Assembly (NCBI GenBank): GCA_965644295.1
Contig: CBFFRP010000216.1
Location: forward strand, 1 to 64,000
DNA length: 64,000 nucleotides
Direction of reading: 5' to 3'
Source of the DNA: Paraphysomonas bandaiensis
Lineage: Eukaryota; Chrysophyceae
Shown one piece after another: positions 10,651 through 21,828 of the stretch (position 1 is its first letter; each line of letters opens with the position of its first letter). Under the pieces are notes generated by a model that was not told where the DNA came from, did not search any database, and worked only from the letters and a program-made list of their open reading frames with translations. The position numbers and the translations under genes are program-made.

Positions 10651-12074
10651 TTAGATATTGAAAACGGAAGTGTAAGATCCACCCTCAGTGGCCAGACCAC
10701 AAGTGTTGCTTCCATATGTGATACGGATATTTCCCTCCTCACCCCAATCAGCCGACCAGGAGTTGCGGATCTACAAAATCAAAGCATTACTCCATGTAAG
10801 CTTGGACATAAAATGTAATACAACACTCACCTTCCACCAGCCGTTCTCCCCATTGTCAACTCCCACCAATTGCACAGCATGGTTAATATCTGTGCCTTTT
10901 CCACAATCCGCCATCACACCGCCTGTGTATGTATTCCAGGTAGTGGCATCCACGCCGATAGAAACGGTACCTGAAGAACATCTATCAGAAAGGAAATAGG
11001 GTAGGCTTCAGTATCGTCATCGACAATAATCAAAAGTACGAATGGATGTGTGGATATGTACACACCGGTGGATAGTACGTAGGTTGTGAATCCCTCCTCT
11101 GTAGCCTTTACATCGTCAGCAAGAATCATTTCGTACCCGTTGACCCCCATGACATAATTAGTCTTAGTTCTATCGCAGCGACCATCTTTGCCGTAGTAGG
11201 AGGTGTAGGGATAATCGGCCTCTGTTACAATACCTCCATTTTCACGCACATAATCAAAAGCGGTTTCCTACATGAGAACAAAGACGATTAAAACATGCAC
11301 CCACAGGACGCACAAAATGAGATAATGAACTGCAAAAATCAGTAGTACTCACAAAGACATAGCGCAATTCTACAGCGACATAATTTTACCTGCAGACCAC
11401 CATTGCAACCCAATTGTCCCTCACCATGGTCACAATCAACAAGTTGTTGAACAGAGAGAGATAGACTTGCGGGGTTGCCAAATAAACGCATACCATCAGA
11501 CTCTATCTGTTCGGCGGCTGCATGAGCCCAGCATGACCCGCAGTGACCCTGTCATGTAGTACGACAAAATTGTTATAACAATGAGGTTACAATGCATCAC
11601 AAACAAAAAGCATCATCAATAAGGTGATTACACCCATTTCAACCAATCTCTCACCTGATCCTTGATAGCAGTGGTCTGCTTTCCAGTGTAGTCAACAGAT
11701 CCATATTTACCATCATAAGCAGGCATATTAACAATAGTCGCATTGAGCTGTTTGAACTTATGGGGAATATTCTTATCGAGGAAAGTCTCTTCAAACTCCT
11801 CTTGAGTCATATCTGAGAATCTCGTGATGCCATGCACAGCACTTCCACCAGAAGCAGCCTCACGAGCATTTCTTTCATCAATTACTTTTAATTGTTCAAC
11901 AAAAATATTGAATCTATGAGTTTCTTCTTCCATAGTCGAGTAACTCTTGCGATGCTCGTGTTTAAAGTCATCAAAGAGTCTCTTAAGCATTACAGGACAA
12001 TCTGTGCTTAGTTTGGATACTTCAGATGCGCCAATAGCACACAGAGTGGCAGCTACAATAGTTTTGTACAGCAT
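10651..12074 (-). CDS. Papain-family (cathepsin L-like) cysteine protease A
   Basis: Secreted or vacuolar endopeptidase made as a zymogen. Exons 11655-12074, 11390-11548, 11066-11267, 10831-10970 and 10651-10770 give 346 aa. Seen: an N-terminal signal peptide, an I29 prodomain with an ERFNIN-like stretch (EEETHRFNIFVEQL) and FSDMTQEEF, the oxyanion glutamine and catalytic cysteine (KDQ/GHCGSCWA, split by intron 1), GCNGG, the catalytic histidine (NHAVQLVG) and asparagine (RNSWSADWGEEGN). All catalytic residues are present. WAH replaces the usual WAF after the cysteine. The intron 1 boundary lies exactly at Gln/Gly. Divergent from protease B across 476 bp. Confidence 0.92.
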
Positions 12075-12459
12075 GGTTATAAAGGGTTACTTGAATAGAG
12101 GTAGGTTGCAATAGTAGTTAGCCTGTCGCTGGTCGGATGGTGATATATTAATATATGGGAAACCACGTATGCATCTCAGGAATACACATGCTGCTGTTAG
12201 GTATGGTATGTAAGGCATTGTCCATAGGAGACAAGTACGACTGCAGTACATACGGGCTACATGGATATACTCCAATGATATGTGGTTTACCAAACCAGTT
12301 TAGACGGATTACATGTTGAAAACTGAATATCATACAACGGTACAAGATATGATGACGAGTGTTCTGTCCGCAGGTACCGTCATCTCACTAGATACGCATC
12401 ATCTACTATACGAAGATATGATGCATCTAGATGTATCTGATAGCATCATACGCATATAT

Positions 12460-12480
12460 GCATATATATAGAGAGAGACC
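12460..12480 (+). promoter_or_regulatory. TATA-like sequence upstream of protease B
   Basis: The run tatatgcatatatatagaga lies about 75-90 bp before the protease B start codon, a position where a TATA-type core promoter would be expected. The surrounding DNA is AT-rich, so this is suggestive only. Confidence 0.3.
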
Positions 12481-12550
12481 TCACATAACAGTCATAATAT
12501 TAACCAGTCTCTATCCCCAGTTACCCAACCCTTACCTAACTACTTGAACA

Positions 12551-13540
12551 ATGATCTACAAGACTCTTGCAACCCTTGCCTTTGTCTCAACAGCTGTTAC
12601 AGCTAAACTAAGTGACTCTACCCCTGAGTCTCTTAAATACATGTGGGAATCCTTTAAATCAGACCACAGAAAGACTTATTCAACATTTGAAGAGGAAAGA
12701 GCACGTTATAATATTTTTGTAAACAATCTCCGTACGATTGATCTGCGCAATGAGGAGGAGCGTATGGCTGGAGGCAGTGCTGTTCATGGTATTACAAAGT
12801 TCTCTGATATGACACAAGAGGAATTTGCTGCCAAATTTTTGACTGCTAACTCATCTATGAAGTCTCGTGACACTGAAGTTGCTACTGTTCCTCCTTACAC
12901 TGGAGCACAGTCTTCTGTGGACTGGACAGGCAAGCTTACAACTCCTGTCAAGGACCAAGGATACTGCGGATCTTGCTGGGCATTTTCTGCCACTGAGCAA
13001 ATTGAGTCTGATTCGATGCGTACTCTGGGAACTTCCTATATCCTTTCCCCGGAGCAGATTACTCAATGCGACAAGACCTCCTATGGATGCAATGGTGGCT
13101 GGACGGAGAGCGCTTATAACTACGTCAAGAACACTGGCGGACTCGAGACAAACGCAGATTATCCATACACTTCATACAATGGTGTGACCGGCTCATGCCA
13201 TTCCCAGTCCTCCAAATACAAGATTGGTGTATCTGGATACAAGACTATCAACGGCGAGACTAACATGGCCAACTACGTTTTATCCACTGGCCCACTCTCC
13301 GTATGTCTGGACGCCAACAATTGGAACTCTTACCACGGTGGTATTATGTCTTCTTGCGGCAAGCAGGTCGACCACTGCGTACAGGCTGTGGGTGTGAATA
13401 CTGGAGTGAACGGATACTGGAAAGTGCGTAACTCCTGGGGAACTTCTTGGGGAGAGAATGGTTACATTCGTTTGGCGTATGGTCAGAACACGTGCGATAT
13501 TACCAATGATCCTACCTACGCCAACGTATTTAAGGCTTAA
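12551..13540 (+). CDS. Papain-family (cathepsin L-like) cysteine protease B, intronless
   Basis: Single 329-aa frame from the first ATG. Signal peptide MIYKTLATLAFVSTAVTA, I29 prodomain (EEERARYNIFVNNLR, KFSDMTQEEF), mature enzyme with DQGYCGSCWAF, GCNGG, catalytic His in VDHCVQAVGV and Asn in RNSWGTSWGENGY. It is a paralogue of protease A: prodomains align closely and share GGSAVHGIT. The gene has no introns while A has four, so either this copy lost them or it came through an RNA intermediate. No poly(A) tract or duplication marks a retrocopy. Confidence 0.94.
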   Translation: MIYKTLATLAFVSTAVTAKLSDSTPESLKYMWESFKSDHRKTYSTFEEERARYNIFVNNLRTIDLRNEEERMAGGSAVHGITKFSDMTQEEFAAKFLTANSSMKSRDTEVATVPPYTGAQSSVDWTGKLTTPVKDQGYCGSCWAFSATEQIESDSMRTLGTSYILSPEQITQCDKTSYGCNGGWTESAYNYVKNTGGLETNADYPYTSYNGVTGSCHSQSSKYKIGVSGYKTINGETNMANYVLSTGPLSVCLDANNWNSYHGGIMSSCGKQVDHCVQAVGVNTGVNGYWKVRNSWGTSWGENGYIRLAYGQNTCDITNDPTYANVFKA

Positions 13541-14624
13541 TATAAAGCCAATCCCATGAGTTAGACGCTATTGAGCGTATAACAGTTGTGAGCGAGTCTT
13601 TAGATTAAAAGCGATATGCTCTATGTGGGAAATGTTGCATTAAAATGCCATATCATGCCGTTGATATTAATTAATCTATAAGCAGCATTGGTTTTCAAGC
13701 GAAGTTGTGTATATGATGTTCTGTTAATTAATTTCTTATGTGGTGCATACTAACTTTTAAAATGCAACCAGATCCTACTTACGTACTTGTTACCTACTCT
13801 AAGTTATCGCGATAGTATTGTTTAGTCTTTAAAAGTTGAAATGCCAAAATAGTTAACTATAATAGTAGATGGAATAATAATATACATAGAGGAACTGAAC
13901 GATAAGGAATCTATATATGATGTGTACAGTAAAGATTTCGATATTATACTTAAGTTAACCTCTTGCAATACTGTTGGCTGCTGGAATATTGGAATACGTA
14001 TGTTTCTCCAAGATAGAACTGCAGTATACATTATACGTTAAATATACAATGTGAAAACGGTAATACATAATACATAGACACAATACTGTATAGCTATATT
14101 ATAACTGTAAAACTGAAGTATCGTTACGATTCCAGATACGGAAGTTTATCAGTGGTTGCTATCAGAATTATAAAATTACGTTGGTGATGAGTTTTATGCG
14201 TACTAACACAATTGTCTATGTAGTAGTATATAATGTAGTATGTGATTCTAATCTACTATCTAATTTGACGACTAAAGTTTTCTTTAGCGATCTCATAAAG
14301 TATATATAATGACAAGTCGTCATTGCTTCCTTGCTCTGTTGCACACTTGCAAGCAATGTACTTTCAAGAAAGAATTATAATTATTACTAATCTATTAGCA
14401 CTTCACAACATATTCACATAAAACCTGTCTTTCATATATTAACCAGTCAGCCCTATACATCAGTCACAAAATTTACTTCTATATTCACCCTTTACATCTA
14501 CATGTTGGCTTCACCTACTGTACGTACACCTATTTCACAATCTACAGCATAACTCAGAATAAGGAAAATAATAATAGTGTTGATTTTATATTTTTATAGT
14601 TGTTTCTTCTAATTATATCTAAAT
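13541..14624. other. long AT-rich spacer downstream of protease B
   Basis: No coding frame with support. A minus-strand 69-codon frame at 13822-14031 has no recognisable features. The spacer continues to the kinase 3' end and is filled further on by transposon remains. Confidence 0.5.
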
Positions 14625-15021
14625 CAGGGCCTGGTAACCATTAATACCTAAGTAGATATTACCGCTCATAGTAGATAGAGTGTGATGCTCCCTTAACTAC
14701 TTGTTTAGTTAAAAAACAGTCTACGAACCGTAAATACCCAACATATCATTCTTCTTTCGCTCTCGACTGGCAATCATCAATGGATTAATCCAGTTTCTAC
14801 AAAATAGCTGTAGTGTTGCATGAAAATTGCTTAACTTTGTTTCAAGTTTCTTCAGAGTATAGAGGATATACTATATCTTTAAAACACTTAATTTATATAT
14901 ATTATATTTATCAAGTACCAGTAGATGTCATTAATGGCCAAATAATGGGTGCCCAGCTCCTCGTAATTATAATGCCATGAATGAAAAATGTCCCGTCATT
15001 AACGGCTACCAGCAGGCCCTG
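14625..15021. mobile_element. hAT-like MITE with 8-bp target duplication
   Basis: Terminal inverted repeats: CAGGGCCTGGTAACCATTAA on the left, and CAGGGCCTGCTGGTAGCCGT when the right end is reverse-complemented. The flanking octamers are ATCTAAAT (14617-14624) and ATTTAAAT (15022-15029), 7 of 8 identical. It is 397 bp long with no coding potential, so it needs a transposase supplied in trans. Confidence 0.8.
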
Positions 15022-15636
15022 ATTTAAATCTAGCATCCTTGGCAAAGAGTTTAAATTATATTATAATCTCATCATCTGTACAGATTTACCTCCAAACAAA
15101 CTCTGTGTTCAACTGAAATTCCAGATATTTACCTCCTGTATACTAACTTTACAACTATCATTATCAACACACACGACGATTCATATTTCCAACATCAAGC
15201 TGTATCACTTCCACGGACAATAACATATATTTGCTTGTTATGCTACGAGGTCGTCGGCTTAAACTTTCAGTAAACACAACATGCTTATTCTACTATTATT
15301 GTCATCATGTTAGTAATTGTTTCCGACCATAATCGATCACTCGGTGCCACACTGACGTCGACGAGATGACCGAACGTGGGAAAGTGATTTCACCAGGTTT
15401 CTTATATATCAAAAAGTGCCATACATGGTAGCGCCGTTGTGTATTTAAGTGTAAGTATTCTAAAAACATTGTATATTTATGAATCATTAAACTTTAGCAA
15501 AACTAATCCAATTTTGTCCGCTTCAGCCACAGATTCAATGATTAGAGCAGATGTAACACAAGCAACAGTTTCACTTATAGTGCAGTTGTTGGACATTAAT
15601 AAATGCTAATCTCAATCAGACAGATTTATGGTTAGA

Positions 15637-15831
15637 ATATCAGGGCTTCGTAAAACAAACTGTTGATTAATTGAAAATTAAGTTGTAGTCAATATATTAC
15701 AGTTGCAGTTATTGCTTGCTGTGTCCTAATTTATTGAGTTGCACTTAATTGACACTGAACTACATACGTATATAGCTATATACATTAGCTGCTTACATAG
15801 CTTGTTCGACTGTCATTTCATTCCAGAGGTG
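15637..15831 (+). repeat. truncated hAT-like MITE fused to an LTR
   Basis: Starts CAGGGCTTCGTAAAACAAAC and runs parallel to the left half of the 9040 element, sharing catagctt..tcatttcattccagag. The similarity stops exactly where the TGTTGAG LTR begins at 15832, which suggests the LTR element inserted into the MITE. Confidence 0.6.
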
Positions 15832-16106
15832 TTGAGTTTTGCTGTTTGTGAGCAATTAAAAGCTGTAGTTTCCAAGATATTAGAATTATATCCGTTACTC
15901 AAAGAATACAGTAGTAGCTAGCTGTAGTATGAGAACCAATAATATGATAGCCATTGTAGTGATAAAACTGAAATATACTGACTGTACAAGATAGTGACGA
16001 TGTAAGATCGTACTAGAAATGGTTGGTGTAGTAGAGATAGAAAGAGTTGGTGAACGTCAATGAATGAAGTATGGTATCTCTTATAATTATATAATATTCC
16101 ATATAA
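15832..16106 (+). repeat. 5' LTR of Copia element 2
   Basis: Begins TGTTGAGTTTTGCTGT and ends just before the gag frame. Blocks such as actgaaatatac and gtaagatcgta recur at 36276-36340 and, in inverse orientation, at 36640-36903, marking a family of LTR fragments. The 3' edge is not defined. Confidence 0.65.
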
Positions 16107-17882
16107 GTGTTAACAAAGGTCTTATTACTAAAAATGTCTATTTCTAACATGGTAGCAGACAGTAGTTCGGAGTGGAAACTTCTTCCTAAATTTGATCAGT
16201 TCGGTGTAGTGAATTGGTCAAAGAATCTGAAAGTGTGGTTGATGAGGAAGAACAGGAACCATCTGGGTCTAGAGGACCGTCCAGTAAGACCAGCAAATAA
16301 TGCGCCAGTGACAGTCCGAAATAAGTACAAGGAGGATCTGGACAAGTGGCTGGAGAGGAAAGACACGTGCATCAGTTCGATATTTGAAGCTGTTCAACCA
16401 GTCGCTGAAGCCCTTGAGATCGTGGATCAGTACTTCCGGGAAAAGGATATGCTCCCGCAGGACCATCCTGATAAAGAGCAGTTAGCGAGTGAACTCATCT
16501 CTAGGTTAATTGTTCGGTTTCGAGGGGAAATCCAATATGAATTAGTTGAATTGAATAAGAAGTTTGCAGGATTCAAAATTCTACCGGGGGAACTCGTGTG
16601 CGCAGCAATCGATCGACTAAACGGCATCTGTCAAAAAATGTCCGAGTTGGGGGAACCACCCACTGACATCGCTAAAAAAACGAAGTTACAGACTGCCCTC
16701 GAAACACGAAGCGATTTGGAGCAATTGTACACCAATCTCTACCTACAAGGTGACATAACCTTTATTGATATGATCACCATATGCAGGAGATACGATCAGG
16801 CAAAAGGTGTCCCGAAAGAAGGCACCGACGAAGTAAACATGAATTCCACTGCTGATGAAAATGAGGTGTGCAGCTATCCCAAATGTGGCAAACGGGGTCA
16901 CTCACAGAAATCGTGCTGGAAGAAGAAGAGAGACCTTAAGATCGCGAAATTAAGAAGGCAGGGAAAGAGTCGTGGCGCTAGGAATCGATCTGAGAGTCGC
17001 AGAGACAACAACGAGAAGAAAAAATCAGATGGCTGCTATGTATGTGGAGACACCAGACATCGTGCGTATAAGTGCAAATTTCGTGCTCAAGTACGTAGTG
17101 ACTCTGCCCAAGGAGACAAAAACCGGCCATTTTTGGACGAAAAGCCTGCAAAACGCACAGATTGGAATCGTTTTTTGCGGAGAGAGGAGCAAGAGGAAGA
17201 TTCGGACTCTGTGAACATGATTATGTATGAGGAACCGCATGATGATTCATGTGTCTCTGAAGAGGTGCTACACACTTCCGATGAACCCGTGTATTTAGAC
17301 AGCTGTGCCTCTAATAAACTGTTCATTGTTAAGGACAGAAATTTCCTTCATACGGTCAAGAAGGAGGATGGAAATATACAGACAACCAGAGCTGGATCCA
17401 GTTTACACTATGAGGAAACTGGAGGCTTTGGCGATTGGACTGACATCAAGATCTGCCCTGGATCAGTCAAGAATATCTGCTCTGGAGGAATACTCCGTTC
17501 TCACGGGTATGGATTGCAGTTGTTGAACAAGCCCACTGTTGTGCGACTTGATACTGGGGAGACTGTATTGGAGGCAACCTACTCAAGCAACGGAATGCCT
17601 TATGTAAATTTACAGGAAATACTTGATCTTCCAAATTTGACAATGCTGGAGGAAGTATATTTGTCCGACAAGGTGCATGAAGATCCGTTAGAGATGTTAC
17701 ACAAGCGCTGTGGACACGTCAGCAAACATAAGCTGATTGAAGCGTTTAAACACAGACTTTTTACCGGGAGCGGATTAACCCGACGACATCTCAGCTGTGA
17801 CCACGTGGCATTTCCCATGCCCTATCTACGTGGCTATAGTAACACGCTATTGAGTCACATGCATGGTTACATTGACTTTTAG
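16107..17882 (+). pseudogene. Copia element 2, gag-protease remnant truncated in integrase
   Basis: 591 codons. The first methionine codons in frame are near 16134-16150. Gag-like N-terminal domain (SEWKLLPKFDQFGVVNW), two zinc knuckles (CSYPKCGKRGHSQKSC and CYVCGDTRHRAYKC, both CX2CX4HX4C), protease site VYLDSCASNKLF and pre-integrase LEMLHKRCGHVS. After TRRHLS the frame no longer matches integrase; the cysteine-containing continuation is in another frame and soon meets a stop. No integrase core, RT or 3' LTR follows. It shares its domain plan with element 1 but is a different subfamily. Confidence 0.85.
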
Positions 17883-17945
17883 GACCCTATGTTGGTTTAG
17901 GACCCTATATCAGGACCCTATATATTGCTTTAGGACCTTCATTGT
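17881..17945 (+). repeat. short imperfect tandem repeat (taggaccctat)
   Basis: The unit aggaccctat or aggacctt occurs four times within 65 bp right after the point where the Copia 2 sequence ends. It may mark the rearrangement that removed the rest of the element. Confidence 0.6.
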
Positions 17946-18454
17946 GTTCAGGATACATATTATGCAACACCATTTGGACATTGGTAATGTACCACAGTGT
18001 ACCTACATATTGAGCCAACGTTCGGGTATGATGTCCAATTTTTATCTGCTGATGATGATGTACGACTATGATCTGCTGCTGGTGACTTCGGTTGATGTGA
18101 AACCTGCTGCAAATTTATATCAAAGTTATGTGGGCCCGTATTCCTGTATAGCAGTTGCAGTACATACTTCCATATAAATACATACATGTATTACCCGTAT
18201 AGCGCCCATGAAGCACACACACTATACACCACTATGACCACACACCGCTGATACTCCCCACCGAGTAGAGGCAGGCAGCAGAGCCTCTGAATCATGCACG
18301 ATATGCATATATCCATACTCACTTCGAAGCCAATCGATATACGTTTTTATACACACGTAGACCTATGTATACCATATACACAGTATACAGAGAATACGTT
18401 GATTCACAGCAAAAAGCTTCACATGCACTCATTTTATGTATGTATGTATGTATT

Positions 18455-19410
18455 AGTAGGTACGTTATGGCCGTTAACGAAGTGTTAAGACACATATCTG
18501 AAAATCCTGCTATAGAATTGCATGCGGACTGTCCTTACTGCGAATTGTCGGGTCACATAAGTGTTGCTTTTGCATTCTCTAACTCGTAGTGTCTCTGCTG
18601 TTAGATCCGGTACATTTTCTGCTCCAGGTGGGCTATTGCACTTTCACATGTCTTATCTAGGATTCGACAAGACATTGAGCTCAGCGGCAAATGCGTACAT
18701 CCTTCGCACGCGAAGCTAATATGTTTACGATATTCCACGTACCATAAATCTTTATTCTGTGAGGTAGATTGATTTAATTGTTTTAACTTGATTTGCAGTT
18801 GTACGAGTAAAGATTACTATTGCATGAGCGGTGATGGACCTACTTCAAGACCACCGCCGTTTGTCGAAAACACGACGTACACAAGCAAAATTTTGAAGAA
18901 TCGTCCATACCAGCCAACATTTCGGCACCCAAACTGATGTGGTTGCTGCTGTCAGCGTTGTTCTTTTCTTTACCCAGTCGGCGAATGTCAAATTTCTTAA
19001 TATTTACATTTATTGGTTACTGATGTATCATGATGTGTTTAACTATTTTCTGCCGCGGGCACCATCTTGGCAGCAGCGGTGAACTCGTAAAATGCTACTT
19101 GTGAAATGAGACCAGGTCTTCTGCTCCGCGCTACGGGTGATGAAGATGAGGGGTTAGGGCGGGGCGTATCCTATATTTGTCGCGGACAGCGAACCAATCT
19201 CAAATGATTAACTCTGCCGAGTTGTCATTTGAGTTGATTTTCTTGCAACACGAAGTGTGTGCAACTTTTTGGTTGAAATTGAACATAAAACCCGAGAACA
19301 TTTTTCTCTGCGGAGAGGGGATGAAATTGCCTACCTTCAACTATATCAAACTGTCACGTCACCTTTTTCTCGGCTTGATCTCCATCGATTTAGCAATACA
19401 ACACTAGTAA
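18455..19410 (+). pseudogene. degenerate inverted copy of the DYRK-like kinase gene
   Basis: The plus strand here matches the minus-strand gene at 19633-21468 in long blocks: cgttaacgaagtg, the splice-site region gctgttagatccggtacatttt, the intron piece ccataaatctttattctgtgagg followed by ttgatttgcagttgtacgag, ggtgatgaagatgaggg, aacataaaacc(c/t)gagaa and ttctcggcttgat. Introns were copied as well, so this is a DNA-level duplication. Many indels and stops break the frame. It covers parent sequence from about 21380 down to 20225. The two copies point at each other. Confidence 0.85.
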
Positions 19411-19632
19411 TAAACTTTACAGAAATATTGTGGTGTAATATATATTAAAAAATTTATCCTGCCATGAACATCAGGGTATCAGGGGGGAAATCACAACGAA
19501 TTGACTGAAATTCAGATACATCGTATTTACAATTGTAAGTAAATATGGAAGTGACAATTTGTACTTCAACATATAAGATATAACAATTCGTACTGCAGCG
19601 GGTCACCATTAAAGTATACATATATATCTTCG

Positions 19633-21468
19633 CTATCCACTTGAATAGGACCGAAGAGATCCCACATTTCCTTTTCTTCTCGTATTTCGTTTCGAACGTG
19701 AAGTATTTAGCAAAAGTCTTGGAACAGCTATATTACACGCCAAGAAGTCGTGCTGTAGTGCATCAGCAGTTGTTGATCTATGGTCCGGGTCAGGATACAC
19801 TAAACTGGCAATGAAGTGTAACATATCACACGGACAACTAACTTCTCCACTGAATCTTGAAGCTAAGAGATTATACACACGTATCTTATGATCAGTAAAG
19901 GAGAACTTCTGTTTAATATCTGGAAGGCTTGCAAACAGCTGTTGGGAATAAAGTCCTCCTGCGAATCTCAGCTGTGGAGGTATTGTTAGAGTATTGCACA
20001 TTGACAGAAACTGTTCTTCTCTTGTTTTTGATACAAATAAAGTTCTTCCCAGACATAACTCAAGTAGCACAATGCCTAGAGACCACATGTCAATCTGTGA
20101 ACCAAACGGTACTCCAAGAAGCACCTCAGGTGCCCTGTAGGGCATGGACTGCACTTCAAACTCCGCATAAAACTTAGACGACTCGGAAATATGAAAAGCA
20201 TTGCCAAAGTCTCCGATGGTGACGTCAAAATCGGAAAATGGAATAAGATCAAGCCGAGAAGGTTCAATGCTCTGACGTGACCTTTTTCGGGACTGTAAGT
20301 TTGATATAGCAGTTGAAGGTAGAGTACAATTCCCGTCATCCCACCGCAGAAATATATTCTCAGGTTTTATGTCCTGTTCCGAGTTAGCAAAAAAGGGTTA
20401 GATTGCACACACTAGAAAGCACAGTAGTACAAAAAATCGATGCTCAAATGACAACTATTGGCAAGAGTTAATCATTGGAGTGGTTCGCTGTCAACAGCAC
20501 GGTAAATATAGGATACATACCGAATGGACAACCCCCTCACTCTTCATCACCCATAGCGCAGAACAGAGACGGGCGGCCACATGTCGTAGTCTCGACACAA
20601 ACATAGCATTTACAGGGGGTTCACTTGGAAGCTGAGGGTCCTGCCAAGATGAGCCACTCCCACGGCGAAATCTAGTTAAACACATCATGACATCATAAAA
20701 CTGCACCAATAACCAATAAATATAAATATTAAGTAGACAACATTCGCCGATAGACATGAACAAAGAACAACGCTGACAGCAGCAACCGTACTCACTTTGG
20801 GTGTAAAATGTTGGCTGGTGCATGGATAGATTCTTCAAAGTCAACACGGCTTGTGTGCACACGATCTCGACAAATGAAGTCAAGCAGTGTGTGCTGAAAC
20901 AGGTCCATCACCATATGCATCTGCCGCTCATGCATGAAACAATCTTTTACTCGTACAACTGCAAATCAAGTTAAAACTAATTAAATCGAAATCATGTTTC
21001 CTCACAGAATAAAGATTTATGGTGTACTTTCGAATTAAGATATCGTAAACATATTAGCTCGCGCAGACCAAGCAGCTCCACAGAAGGATGTAGAATTTTC
21101 AATGCACATTTATCACCACTTGTGGACTCAGCACTACATATCACGAAAATGAATCCCTAGATAAAACAGACATGTGGGGTGCAATAGTACCTGTAGACTT
21201 CAGAAAATGTACCGGATCTAACAGCAGAGACACTCACAGTTAGAGAACAAAAGCAGCACTTATGAATAACTGACCCGATATTCGCACGTAAAGAGTAACA
21301 GTCCACGTAACTACTACTAGCAGAGTTTTGTTCAGTTATATTGATGTAGCACTTCGTTAACGACACTGTAGCCATACGAAGGAGGTTTCTGCGACGCCTG
21401 CATGGCGAATACGACTTCTGTAATAGCCATGAGAGGTCTTCACCCTTTGGTGGTTCAAATGATGACAT
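19633..21468 (-). CDS. CMGC-group protein kinase (DYRK/PRP4-like)
   Basis: Ser/Thr or dual-specificity kinase. Proposed exons 21275-21468, 21191-21217, 21051-21133, 20796-20958, 20521-20671 and 19633-20373 keep one frame and give 452 aa. Splicing restores the glycine loop IGSGTFSEVY and lysine motif CALKIL. Then come the MVMDLF hinge, catalytic loop HSDIKPENIF, IGDFGNAF and the CMGC landmark YRAPEVLLGVPF...IDMWSLGIVLLEL. HSD in place of HRD agrees with DYRK, PRP4, SRPK and CLK families (HCD, HAD, HTD). The exon 3 donor chosen gives a shortened beta3-beta4 segment and is the least certain junction. An insert of about 20 residues follows the catalytic loop. Confidence 0.85.
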
Positions 21469-21828
21469 TATGAGGAGTACTCAATGCAGAAAATCATTCT
21501 ATTCGATCTCTATCTCTATATGGATGCATGCAATGAAACTGTGCTGTGTATTCATTCAGTTGGCAGAGCAATCAACTGAAATCTATGACCCCACAACACA
21601 CAGGTATAAACCCTGGTTTTCTGGAGGTGACTTTTCAATTTGTAGAGTTAAAAGTTGCTAAAAAGCCTCATTTTTCATTCCACTAAACAGCACTGCGGAG
21701 CATCACCTGGCTGTGTTGAAGATCAAGCGGGAGGGTCTGTCGGTTCAAACTGCTGCGGACTGTGAGGTGAGCCTCTGAGATAGACCAACAAATATCATAA
21801 TCGATACGCGTATCAATTGCAAGCTACG

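Noticed and set aside
18294-18589. Plus-strand frames suggesting a small gene
   Set aside because: They coincide with the start of the decayed kinase copy and its AT-rich flank; the translation does not match a protein of its own.
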